A stretch of DNA of 64,000 bases, taken from NCBI GenBank assembly GCA_005882135.1, contig VBDR01000027.1:45866-109865 (forward strand), given 5' to 3'. A model generated the notes under the pieces. That model did no database searches. It saw only the letters and a list, made by a program, of their open reading frames with translations, and had not been told where the DNA came from. The translations under genes and the position numbers were made by a program. Source of the stretch: Chloroflexota bacterium. Its GTDB lineage: Bacteria > Chloroflexota > Dormibacteria > Dormibacterales > Dormibacteraceae. This document shows positions 19,801 to 30,537 of the stretch, one piece after another; positions within the stretch are counted from its first letter, which is position 1; every line of letters starts with the position of its first letter.

Positions 19801-20395
19801 TGCCGAGGCCCATCAGGATCAGGGTCCAGATCACCACCGCGCTCAGTGAGACCATGAGCTGGGTCACGGCGTAGGCCCAGAGCAGGCCGAGGCCGACGAT
19901 CGCAACCCCGAAGACATAGCCGAAGTGACGCGAGTGGAGGCCGACGTCAAACTGCAGGAAAACCGCCGCGAAGCTCACGGCAGCCAGGGGGGGCAGGTCG
20001 TCTCCGAGCCACCGGCCGGCGGTCCCGAGAACCAGGACGGCCAGGATGGCGGCCGACCCCATGATCGGCAGCTGGACCGCCAGCCGGTTCGACAGCTTCG
20101 CCACCCGCGCGGCCACCGCGACGCCGCCGAGGACGATGCCAACACCGATCAGAATCTCCTCCTGCCTGAGCACGTCGGCCGGCAGATGCGCTTGCCACAG
20201 CCGGTAGGCGACGCCCGCGATGACGGCGCCCACGGCGAGGCCGTTGATCAGGGGAAGGTTCCACGAGCGGGAGGACAGCGGGGCGCCTGCTGCAGCCCAT
20301 GCCGCCCCGAACAGAGGATCGGCCGCCGGGGACTCGCTCAGGTCTTTGGCCAAGTTCGAAGAACGATAACGTTCGGGACCCTGGTTCGCTGCCAA
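16805..20395 (-). CDS. membrane PAS/GAF-GGDEF-EAL cyclic-di-GMP signalling protein
   Basis: 1196 aa; several TMs, PAS repeats, GAF-like segment, [54 protein letters not shown]. Confidence 0.93.
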   Translation of the reverse strand: [1196 protein letters not shown]

Positions 20396-20431
20396 CTCAC
20401 GCGCCAGAGGGGCTGCGCCGGAGGGGCTGGT

Positions 20432-20755
20432 TTACTTTCCTGATTTGGTCTGGGGTCTCTGCGGGACCGTCCGCTTGAGCGGCGGCCGCCGCCCGGCGTG
20501 AAGCGGGTCCACCTTCTCGCCGCCGCCATCTTTCCCTGACCGGTTGGCTCGTCCGGCGGTGGCGTGGAGGGTCCGCAGCTTGGCCAGACGCTCCTTCTTC
20601 GCCGCGAGGGCGGTTTTGAGGGCGTCCGACAGCTGGGTGTCGTTCATGGGCACAACCCGGAGCCGGGCTTCCAGCTCCAGGACCTCAACTTCGGCCCTTG
20701 TCAGTTCGAGATCGATCGTCTTGGACAACTTGTATTCCTCATCTATACGCATCAA
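20432..20755 (-). CDS. hypothetical coiled-coil protein
   Basis: 107 aa, KTIDLELTRAEVEVLELEARL...ALAAKKERLAKLRTL; no family recognised. Confidence 0.45.
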   Translation of the reverse strand: MMRIDEEYKLSKTIDLELTRAEVEVLELEARLRVVPMNDTQLSDALKTALAAKKERLAKLRTLHATAGRANRSGKDGGGEKVDPLHAGRRPPLKRTVPQRPQTKSGK

Positions 20756-20866
20756 AGCTACTGAACCAGATAACTACCCCGCAAGGGTCGAAGTTATGCC
20801 GAGCCGGGTCAATTGACGCCGAATCAAGCCGTGGACGGGCAATCAATGGCCGGTGCGCAGGGCCCA

Positions 20867-21985
20867 CTAATCAAGAGAAATCGCGTCGCGCAGCTTGTCG
20901 AAGAACCCCTTGGCCACCTTCTCGGGCTTTCCGGTCAGCCCGCCGACCTTGCGCAGCAGTGCCTTCTGCTCGGGGTTCAGGTCCTTGGGCACGATGACCT
21001 GGACCACGACGTACTGGTCTCCGCGCCGGCCGCCGCGGACGTCTGGCATCCCCCGGCCCTGCAAGCGGAACGACTGGCCGTGCTGCGTCCCGGCGGGAAT
21101 GGCGATCTCGACCGGCCCTTCCAGCGTCGGGACCTCGATTCGATCCCCCAGCGCAGCCTGCACCATGTTGACCCGCAGGTCGAACACCACGTCCTGATCG
21201 TGGCGCGCGAGCTGCGGGTGCGGCTTGACGCGGAGGACGACATAGAGATCGCCCGCCTGGCCGCCGCGCACCCCCGCCTCGCCTTCGCCGCTGATCCGGA
21301 TCTGCGAGCCGGTGTCGACGCCGGCGGGGATCTTGACCGCCAACCGCTTCGAGCGCTGGACCCTGCCCTGGCCCCGGCATTGCTGGCATGGGCTCTTGAG
21401 GATGCGGCCGGCGCCGCCACACGTCGGACAGGTCGCGGTGGTGACGACCTGGCCGAAGAATGATTGCGCCGCACGCCGAACCTGGCCCGAGCCGCCGCAG
21501 CCCGGGCACGTTTCCTGGCCTGTGCCGGGCTCGGACCCGCTGCCTGAGCAGCGGTCGCATATGGCCAGGCGTGGCACCTCGAGCTGCTTCTCGACCCCGG
21601 TGAACGATTCCTCAAAAGTGATGGTCAGGTCATAACGAAGGTCATCGCCGCGGTTCGAACGCTCGCGGCGGCCACGCCCGCCGAAACCGCCACCGAAGAA
21701 GGTGTCGAAGATGTCCGCGAAAGGCATATCGGAGAAGTCGACCGCCGGACCGGATGCGCCCACCGCAGAGTGGCCGAACATGTCGTAGCTGCGGCGCCGC
21801 TCCGGGTCAGACAGCACCGTGTAGGCCTCGCTCGCCTCCTTGAAACGTGCCGCCGCCGCCGCATCGTCGGGGTAGCGGTCAGGGTGCGAGTCCATAGCGA
21901 TCTTGCGGAAGGCGCGCCTCAGCTCGTCGGCGGATGCCTGCCGGCCAACCCCCAGCACCTCGTAGTAGTCGCGCTTGATGGCCAC
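20867..21985 (-). CDS. dnaJ: chaperone DnaJ
   Basis: DYYEVLGVGRQASADELRRAFRKIAMDSHPDRYP, four CxxCxGxG zinc repeats. Confidence 0.95.
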   Translation of the reverse strand: MAIKRDYYEVLGVGRQASADELRRAFRKIAMDSHPDRYPDDAAAAARFKEASEAYTVLSDPERRRSYDMFGHSAVGASGPAVDFSDMPFADIFDTFFGGGFGGRGRRERSNRGDDLRYDLTITFEESFTGVEKQLEVPRLAICDRCSGSGSEPGTGQETCPGCGGSGQVRRAAQSFFGQVVTTATCPTCGGAGRILKSPCQQCRGQGRVQRSKRLAVKIPAGVDTGSQIRISGEGEAGVRGGQAGDLYVVLRVKPHPQLARHDQDVVFDLRVNMVQAALGDRIEVPTLEGPVEIAIPAGTQHGQSFRLQGRGMPDVRGGRRGDQYVVVQVIVPKDLNPEQKALLRKVGGLTGKPEKVAKGFFDKLRDAISLD

Positions 21986-21991
21986 CAGCTG

Positions 21992-22540
21992 TTACTGAGG
22001 TTCGGTGTCTTGTGTGCCGGCGGGCGGGCGAGCAACTTTGACGAGCGCCGGCCGGACAACGCGATCCCGTACGCGATAACCGCGTCTGAGCTCAGACACA
22101 ACGGTGTCCTCGGGGTGCTCGGCCGACTCCTCGTGGCCGACCGCCTCGTGGAGCTTGGGGTCGAAGCGGACGCCTACGGACTCGATCGGCTGCAGGCCGT
22201 GGGTGCCCAGCGCCTCTTCCAGCTTGCGCACGCTGAGCTCCAAACCCCTCACCCAAGACTCTTCGATGCCTTCGGGCTTGTGATCGAGCACGCTGTGCAG
22301 GTCGTCGAGCACCGGCAGCACGCGGGCGATCAGGTCGGCCGACGCGTGCTGGATCGTCTCGAGCTGCTCCTGCCTGGCGCGCTTCTTGTAGTTGTCGAAG
22401 TCCGCGGCCAGGCGAAGGTGACGATCCCTGGCCTCGGCGAGCGCGGATTCCAGCTCGGCGACCCTGGCTTCGAGCGGGGCGGTGGCCGACTCCGGCGGAT
22501 CGCCCTCGACTGGCTCGTGTGAACGCTTGCGAGTGGTCAT
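21992..22540 (-). CDS. grpE: nucleotide exchange factor GrpE
   Basis: LRLAADFDNYKKRARQEQLE...LPVLDDLHSVLDH...VGVRFDPKLHEAVGHEES. Confidence 0.92.
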   Translation of the reverse strand: MTTRKRSHEPVEGDPPESATAPLEARVAELESALAEARDRHLRLAADFDNYKKRARQEQLETIQHASADLIARVLPVLDDLHSVLDHKPEGIEESWVRGLELSVRKLEEALGTHGLQPIESVGVRFDPKLHEAVGHEESAEHPEDTVVSELRRGYRVRDRVVRPALVKVARPPAGTQDTEPQ

Positions 22541-22607
22541 CGAGCTTTAGATACCGCGCACGCCGATCTGATCAAACGCCCGGCGGTGCGCTGCCTCGGC
22601 CATCGCC

Positions 22608-23627
22608 TCAGTGCCCCGCCGTCTCGGCCATGCGGTCGCTGGCGCCGCGCGCAACGGCCCGCAAACGCGCCACCGTCTGGCTGTATGCCATGCGCGTCGG
22701 ACCGATCACCCCGAGGACGCCTTTGAGGCGGTCCGTCGGGCCGTACGTGGTCAGCACGACCGCGCAGCCCTGGAGGCCGCTCGATGTGTTCTCCGAGCCG
22801 ATGACGATTTGCAGGTCTGATTCGCCGATGAGCTGGCGGAGCAGGACGGTGAGGTAGCGAGTCTCCTCCAGCACCTCGAGCACCTGGTGCAGGCGCGACG
22901 ATTCCGCGAACTCGGGCTGGCGGAGCAGGTTCCGCACGCCATCGTGCACGACCAGGCTCTCCGAGCCTTTCTCGTAAAGGTCCAGGACCGCGATCACGCG
23001 GCCGAGCAATTCCTTCTCGAGTCCGAGCGGTGCCGAGTCGTAGTGGCGGCGCGCCTCGTCGCTCGCGCGCCCCGCCAGCGAGCCGTTGAGCCGCGCGCCC
23101 AGCTTGCTCAGCTGTGCCTGCGTGGCCGGCTGAGTCGTGCTCACGACCTGCTGCCTGAGCAGGTTGCCCTCGAGCAGCAGGATCAGCAGCACCTCATTCG
23201 GTTCCAGCGAGACCAGGTCGACGTGCTTGATCCGCGCCAGCGTGCCCTGAGGCGCGCTCGCGACCGATGCATTTTGGGTCACCGAGGCGACCGTCATCGC
23301 TACGCGCTCGACGAGGCCCTGCACATCCGCCGGCGCCGCCGTCAGCTCATCGTGGATGAAAGCGCGCACGCGGTCGGGGATGGGCTCGAGGTCCATCAAG
23401 AAGTCGACGAAGTAGCGGTACCCGGAGTCGGTTGGCACCCGCCCGGCCGATGTGTGCGGCTGCGTCAGGTAGCCGAGGTCCGCGAGCTCGGCGAGCTCGC
23501 TGCGGATCGTGGCCGACGAGAGGTTGACGAAGTAGCGACTCTGCAGCGCCTGCGAGCCGACCGGCACAGCGCTCGTCGTGAACTCGTTCACGACGGCCCT
23601 CAAGATCGCCTGCTTTCTGTTTTCCAT
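22608..23627 (-). CDS. hrcA: heat-inducible transcriptional repressor HrcA
   Basis: MENRKQAILRAVVNEFTTSAVPVGSQAL...NLSSATIRSELAELADLGYLTQPHTSAGRVPTDSGYRYFVD; start corrected from 23750. Confidence 0.95.
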   Translation of the reverse strand: MENRKQAILRAVVNEFTTSAVPVGSQALQSRYFVNLSSATIRSELAELADLGYLTQPHTSAGRVPTDSGYRYFVDFLMDLEPIPDRVRAFIHDELTAAPADVQGLVERVAMTVASVTQNASVASAPQGTLARIKHVDLVSLEPNEVLLILLLEGNLLRQQVVSTTQPATQAQLSKLGARLNGSLAGRASDEARRHYDSAPLGLEKELLGRVIAVLDLYEKGSESLVVHDGVRNLLRQPEFAESSRLHQVLEVLEETRYLTVLLRQLIGESDLQIVIGSENTSSGLQGCAVVLTTYGPTDRLKGVLGVIGPTRMAYSQTVARLRAVARGASDRMAETAGH

Positions 23628-23634
23628 CACGCTT

Positions 23635-23661
23635 TCAGCACTCCCGGGTCGAGAGTGCCAA
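23635..23661 (-). promoter_or_regulatory. CIRCE operator upstream of hrcA
   Basis: Minus strand TTGGCACTC-N9-GAGTGCTGA versus CIRCE consensus TTAGCACTC-N9-GAGTGCTAA (16/18). Confidence 0.93.
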
Positions 23662-24768
23662 TCAGAGTACCGCGAGGGCGATCTGGTTGTGCAGGTCGAG
23701 TCCCCGGCGCGTGGGCACGACGCGCCCGTCGACCCTCCGCACGAGACCATCCCTCTGGAGGCGATCCAGCTCCCGATCGAATCCGGACGGGGCGGTCGCG
23801 CCTTGGACTGTACGCAGGCCGAGCATCAGCGACTCGGCGGCCGCTTTACGGGCATCCAGCTCTTCCCCGTCCGCCCTGGGTGAAGGTGCGGCCGCGATGT
23901 AGTCGCGCGGACGGGCGACGTTCCACCAGCGCCATGCGTTGACGCCGTCGGCGGCGTACGAGTGCGCGCCCGCGCCTGCTCCGTAGACCGGACGGCATCG
24001 CCAGTACGCCTGGTTGTGGCGCGACTCAAAACCCGGATGAGCCCAGCTCGAGACCTCGTAGCGGCGGAAGCCCGCCTTCTCGAGCTCATCGCATGCGGCG
24101 TCGAGTTGGTCCCACTGCAGGTCGGTTTCAACTTCGGGCACCCGACCCTCCGCGCGGCGCCGGTACAGCAGCGTGCCTTCCTCGAACGAGAGGCAGTAGG
24201 TCGAGACATGGTCGGGCTGCATCGCGATCGCCCGGCGCAGCGTTTCGATCCATGTTTCGAGGCTCTGGAACGGGACCGCGTAGATGAGGTCGATGCTGAT
24301 GTTCGACATCCCCATCTTCCGCGCCAGGCTGAAGGCCTTGATGGCCTGCGCGGCGTCGGTCTTGCGCTCGAGCACGGCGAGAGCGCGCCGGTCGAAACCC
24401 TGAACGCCGAGGCTCAGGCGGTTGACCCCACCCTCGAGCCACGCCGCGACTTTCGCCTCATCGGTGCTTGCGGGGTTCGCCTCCAGGGTCACCTCCGCAT
24501 CCGGCGCGACGTTGAAGGTGCGGCGGATGAACGCGAGCAGCCGCGCCATCAGCTGCGCCTGCAGCAGGCTGGGCGTCCCCCCGCCGAGATAGACCGAGTC
24601 GAGCTCCTGGAACGGATACCGCTCGCGGGCGAAGACCAGCTCGCGCTCCAACGCATCGACGTAGTCGGGCATGAGGCGGTCCATCCCCGCGTACGCGTTG
24701 AAGTCGCAGTAGCCGCACTTGTGCTTGCAGAAGGGAATGTGTACGTAGAGATGATGGAAGGGTCGCAA
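23662..24768 (-). CDS. hemW: radical SAM heme chaperone HemW
   Basis: HHLYVHIPFCKHKCGYCDFNAYAG radical-SAM cluster; YLGGGTPSLL. TTG start at 24768 inferred, preceded by GGGGAGGACCA. Confidence 0.9.
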   Translation of the reverse strand: MRPFHHLYVHIPFCKHKCGYCDFNAYAGMDRLMPDYVDALERELVFARERYPFQELDSVYLGGGTPSLLQAQLMARLLAFIRRTFNVAPDAEVTLEANPASTDEAKVAAWLEGGVNRLSLGVQGFDRRALAVLERKTDAAQAIKAFSLARKMGMSNISIDLIYAVPFQSLETWIETLRRAIAMQPDHVSTYCLSFEEGTLLYRRRAEGRVPEVETDLQWDQLDAACDELEKAGFRRYEVSSWAHPGFESRHNQAYWRCRPVYGAGAGAHSYAADGVNAWRWWNVARPRDYIAAAPSPRADGEELDARKAAAESLMLGLRTVQGATAPSGFDRELDRLQRDGLVRRVDGRVVPTRRGLDLHNQIALAVL

Positions 24769-24771
24769 TGG

Positions 24772-24826
24772 TCCTCCCCATTCATGGGAAGGTCGGCCCG
24801 GCTCGTGGAGCGAGCCCGGACGGGTG
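24772..24826. repeat. double-hairpin REP-like element
   Basis: CCTCCCCATTCATGGGAAGG-T-CGGCCCGGCTCG-TGGAG-CGAGCCCGGACGGGTG; same two-hairpin plus G-rich tail layout. Confidence 0.6.
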
Positions 24827-24833
24827 TGGCTCG

Positions 24834-25154
24834 TCACTTCTTGATCGTGTAGCGCTGACCGCGCGCGGACTCCAGCTCGCGCCGCAGGTAGTCGACGGCC
24901 TCGCGCTCGTTGGAAACGAGCTCTTTGATGCGCTGACCCATACGGTCCTCGACACGCGAGATCTGCCTCCCGATCTGCTCCACATTCGCGTTCTGCGTGC
25001 GGTAGCGCTCGCGCTTCCGCCACAGGCGCGCGTGCTCGTCGCGCAGGTCGGCGACCGCCCGCCTGACCTGGCAATCAAGGCAGAGTCCGTTCTTGGTCTG
25101 CGAGCTGGCCACCTGCTTCGCGCAGTCGCGGCAGAAGATGAGAAGGCTGCTCAT
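24834..25154 (-). CDS. small zinc-ribbon/coiled-coil protein, unknown
   Basis: CRDCAKQV...GLCLDCQVRR (CxxC...CxxC) followed by coiled coil. Confidence 0.6.
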   Translation of the reverse strand: MSSLLIFCRDCAKQVASSQTKNGLCLDCQVRRAVADLRDEHARLWRKRERYRTQNANVEQIGRQISRVEDRMGQRIKELVSNEREAVDYLRRELESARGQRYTIKK

Positions 25155-25612
25155 ATGCTCTTCAGGTCTGACACCTTCGCGTTACTCAGTTCCCGCAAAC
25201 GCTCGGGTTCAATCTCGAAGACCGAGTCGGGCCGCCCCGCCGCCGCCCAAACGACCTCGTATCCGAGCAGGTCGCGGTCCATGAACACCGGCAGGTCGGT
25301 CGCGTGGCCGAACGGCGGCACGCCGCCGATGGCGTAGCCGGTCGCGACGCGCGCCGTGTCGGCGTCCGCCTTTGCCACCGGCTCGCCGGCCAGGGAGGCG
25401 AGCCGTCCCTCGTCCAGCCGGTTGGCGCCGCTGACCAGGGCCACGACCGGCTTCCCGGCCGCGACGAAGACCAGCGACTTGACGATCTGCCCGACGTCGC
25501 ATCCGACCGCGCGCGCGGCGTCGGTTGCGGTCCGAGTGCCTTCCGGAAACTCCTTGACGGTGACACCAGCCTCCGTCGTGGCGAGCCAGGACTCGAACCG
25601 CTTCACGGTCAT
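25151..25612 (-). CDS. YbaK/EbsC (aminoacyl-tRNA deacylase) family protein
   Basis: AARAVGCDVGQIVKSLVFVAAGKPVVALVSGANRLD...GYAIGGVPPFGH. Confidence 0.9.
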   Translation of the reverse strand: MTVKRFESWLATTEAGVTVKEFPEGTRTATDAARAVGCDVGQIVKSLVFVAAGKPVVALVSGANRLDEGRLASLAGEPVAKADADTARVATGYAIGGVPPFGHATDLPVFMDRDLLGYEVVWAAAGRPDSVFEIEPERLRELSNAKVSDLKSI

Positions 25613-25665
25613 CAAAGATAGGTGGCGGTTGCAAACCGGCGCCCAGGGCCTGCACTCTAGTCCGC

Positions 25666-26652
25666 ATGCTCGACGCACCGACACGGGTCGTTGTCACGGG
25701 CGCGGCGGGGTTCATCGGCTCGCACCTGTGCGAGCGACTCCTGGCTGACGGCCATCAGGTCACGGGCATCGACTCCTTCAGCGACTACTACGCACGCCTG
25801 CGCAAGCAGCAAAACCTGCGTGGCGTGAGCGCGCATCGCAACTTCGTCCTCGAAGAGGCAGACCTGGTCGACGCCGACCTGCGGCGCATCCTCGACGGCA
25901 CGACTGTCGTCTTCCACCTGGCGGGACAACCCGGCGTGCGGCCAAGCTGGGGCGGCCACTTCGACCGCTACGTGCATGACAACATCGTCGCCACGCAGAG
26001 GCTCCTCGAGTCGCTCCGCGAGACTCCGCTCCAGCGGCTGGTTTTTGCCTCCAGCTCATCCGTCTATGGGGACGCGGAGAGGTTCCCCACCAAAGAGACC
26101 GCCCTGCCCCGCCCGGTTTCCCCGTACGGCATGACCAAGTTGGCCGCGGAACACCTGACTTTCGTGTACATGCGCAACTTCGGCATCCCCGCGACGTCGC
26201 TTCGCTACTTCTCCGTGTACGGCCCCCGCCAGCGTCCTGACATGGCGTTTTGCCGCTTCATGGAGGCGCTGGTCGACGGCGAAGAGATCGAGATCTTCGG
26301 TGACGGCGAGCAGACTCGCGAGTTCACCTACGTCGGTGACGCGGTCGATGGGACCGTGAAGGCAGCCTCCGCAGACGTGGTTGGCCAGATCATCAACCTC
26401 GGCGGCGGCAGCCGCGTCACGGTGAACCGGGTGCTCGACACGCTCGAAGACATCAGCCGGATCAACGTCCGGCGCCAATACCTGCCCGCCGCTCCCGGCG
26501 ACCCGCGCCACACCGGCGCCTCGATCAACCTTGCGCGTGAGCGGCTCGGCTGGGAGCCGCGCGTGTCCCTGCGCGAGGGTCTGGCCAACCAGTGGCGGTG
26601 GTTCCAGGAGTCGCGGGCGGGCGCGGCCGGCGCGGTCGGCCGCGAAGCTTAG
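25666..26652 (+). CDS. NAD-dependent epimerase (UDP-glucuronate 4-epimerase-like)
   Basis: RVVVTGAAGFIGSHLCERLLADGHQVTGIDSFSDYY; YGMTKLAAEHL. Confidence 0.88.
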   Translation: MLDAPTRVVVTGAAGFIGSHLCERLLADGHQVTGIDSFSDYYARLRKQQNLRGVSAHRNFVLEEADLVDADLRRILDGTTVVFHLAGQPGVRPSWGGHFDRYVHDNIVATQRLLESLRETPLQRLVFASSSSVYGDAERFPTKETALPRPVSPYGMTKLAAEHLTFVYMRNFGIPATSLRYFSVYGPRQRPDMAFCRFMEALVDGEEIEIFGDGEQTREFTYVGDAVDGTVKAASADVVGQIINLGGGSRVTVNRVLDTLEDISRINVRRQYLPAAPGDPRHTGASINLARERLGWEPRVSLREGLANQWRWFQESRAGAAGAVGREA

Positions 26653-27702
26653 GCGCCCCCGAGCGCAAGCCTCCATCCGGGAATCACGCGCACCATCGCC
26701 GACTCGCATGAGCGGCCCGCCTCTTCGCCCGAGGCCGACGACTTGCAGACCATCAGGACGCCCTTGTTGCCCAGGCCGAACGCCGCCACGTACTGACCGG
26801 TGTCGCTTTCGAAGTTGAGATACACGCCCTGGGTCAGGCCAGTGCTGCCACCGTAAAAGGTGTCGATCCACTCTTTCGAGCCGGTCGGGCTGGCGAACGT
26901 GAATCCGCTTGTCAGCACTTCCATGCGCGTATCGACGTTGACTGCGTAGTCGCCGTACACGACATCCGAGACCCCGACCTGATGGAAGAACTTGGTCATA
27001 TCCGCCGGGGCGGAGAACACCAGGATCTGGGGCACGACCTCAACCGGCAGACGAGCCGTGCCCAGCAACGTCAGGTCTGGACCTGGAGGGGCAAGAAGCA
27101 TCGCGTCCGGGCTCGGCGCCGGCGATGCTTGCACCTTCCCGGCCAGCGAATCCTTCAGCCGGCCCGCCGCCTTGACGGCGATCTTTCCCACCGAGCCGGT
27201 GCTGGCGAAGCCGTCGATGTGGGTCCACACGATGGTGACGACGGTCTGGCCGACGCGCACCAACGCCTCGTTGGCGTAAGGCGCCGGGCCACCGGCCAGG
27301 TTGCGGTTGTAATACAGCACCTGGTCGCCGGCCTTGGCGCCCGACAACGAGTTCCCGAGCGCGGTCTTGGTCGAGTCCATGACCGCGGTCGCGATGGCGG
27401 TGGAGACCCAGACCTGGTACTCGAGCCTCATCTCCTCGCGCGTACCGGCGTGGGCGAAGCGCACCGTGACATCGAATTTGTCCTGATCAAGGCGCGTGGC
27501 GCTGTTGAGAGGTCGCACACCAAAGGTCGGCGGCCCCTGCCACCAGGCGGTGGCGTCGGGCACGATCGGGCCGAGATCGGCCTGCACCACCCGCCCCGCG
27601 TAGACGCTGCCCACGCTCGGGCCATTGGTGTTGTTGCTCGTCCGCCCGCATGCCATGAGCGCAAGCGCGAGGAGCAGGCCCGCGGTTATCAGCCTCGAAG
27701 CT

Positions 27703-27710
<8 letters not shown>
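26649..27710 (-). CDS. putative lipoprotein, unknown
   Basis: Signal/lipobox [12 protein letters not shown]; 353 aa. Confidence 0.65.
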
Positions 27711-29529
<1,819 letters not shown>

Positions 29530-29862
29530 GTGGCGGCTGCGTTGGCGATCGGGGCGGTCCTCTCTGTCGTCGGTTTGGTTCTGCTGCTGAACCTTTTCGG
29601 CGCCGGCGACTACGCCATCCGGACCGTGACCTCACGCTACCTCGGCACGCTGCCTCCAGGGTTCGCGGCGTCGAAGCGGGGTTTCAGGATCTACGCGGTC
29701 CTGGTGCTCGCGGTCGGCATCCTCTGCCTGGGCCTGGCCGCCACCAGCTGGTTGCTGCCGCTGGCGGCCGGCCTGCTGGTGATCGGCGCGATCAGCTTCG
29801 GCGTCGCCTCGATGGTTGCCATCGCCGGCGAGGTCGAAACCGCACGAGGCCACAAGGGCTAA
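29530..29862 (+). CDS. small membrane protein (about 3 TM), unknown
   Basis: From GTG at 29530: [24 protein letters not shown]...; starts 1 bp after the divergent lepA ORF start. Confidence 0.5.
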   Translation: MAAALAIGAVLSVVGLVLLLNLFGAGDYAIRTVTSRYLGTLPPGFAASKRGFRIYAVLVLAVGILCLGLAATSWLLPLAAGLLVIGAISFGVASMVAIAGEVETARGHKG

Positions 29863-30530
29863 TCACCCCGCGTCGCGAGCGCGATGGCGAGCGCCACCAC
29901 CGCCGCGGTCTCGGCGCGAAGGTTGCGCGGGCCGAGGGTCGCCGATTCGGTCGCCAGCTCAAGCTCGCTTTCGGTCCAGCCGCCCTCAGGCCCGATCACG
30001 AGCATGAGGTCGCGTGGCTCGATCACATCGGCCAGGCGCCGTGGCGCCTCCCGTGACAGCAGCACCGCGGTGTCGACCGCTCCGATCGCCGCTTCGACCG
30101 ACGACGCGGCCGATACCTCGGGGACCCGCAGCCGTCCGGCCAGCATCGCGGCCTCGCGGCAGATCGTGCCCCAGCGCTCCAGCTTCTCGCCGCGCCCCAC
30201 GCTGCGGTCGGCGTGGAACACGACGAACGCGTGAGCTCCGGCCTCGGTGCATCGCGACAGCACATGCTCGAGCGCGGGCGCGGGAAGGTTGGCGATCGCG
30301 ATCGTGATCTGCGAGATGGGTTCCGGTTGGTGCGCGCGCTGCCCGACCACATGACCTTCCACCCGCTTCACCGAGACGGCATCGAGGCGGACGTCCAGCA
30401 GGAATCCGTCGGGGTCGACGACCTCGATCGACTCACCCGGACGCGCCCGCAATGACCGAGCGAGGTGCCGCGCGTCGCCACCCTCGATCACGACGCGGCC
30501 GTGCTCCCGGCGGCCGAAGAATGCAGGCAA
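29859..30530 (-). CDS. rsmE: 16S rRNA m3U1498 methyltransferase RsmE
   Basis: HLARSLRARPGESIEVVDPDG...LVIGPEGGWTESELELA...LGPRNLRAETAAVVALA. Confidence 0.92.
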   Translation of the reverse strand: MPAFFGRREHGRVVIEGGDARHLARSLRARPGESIEVVDPDGFLLDVRLDAVSVKRVEGHVVGQRAHQPEPISQITIAIANLPAPALEHVLSRCTEAGAHAFVVFHADRSVGRGEKLERWGTICREAAMLAGRLRVPEVSAASSVEAAIGAVDTAVLLSREAPRRLADVIEPRDLMLVIGPEGGWTESELELATESATLGPRNLRAETAAVVALAIALATRGD

Positions 30531-30537
30531 CGCGCGA

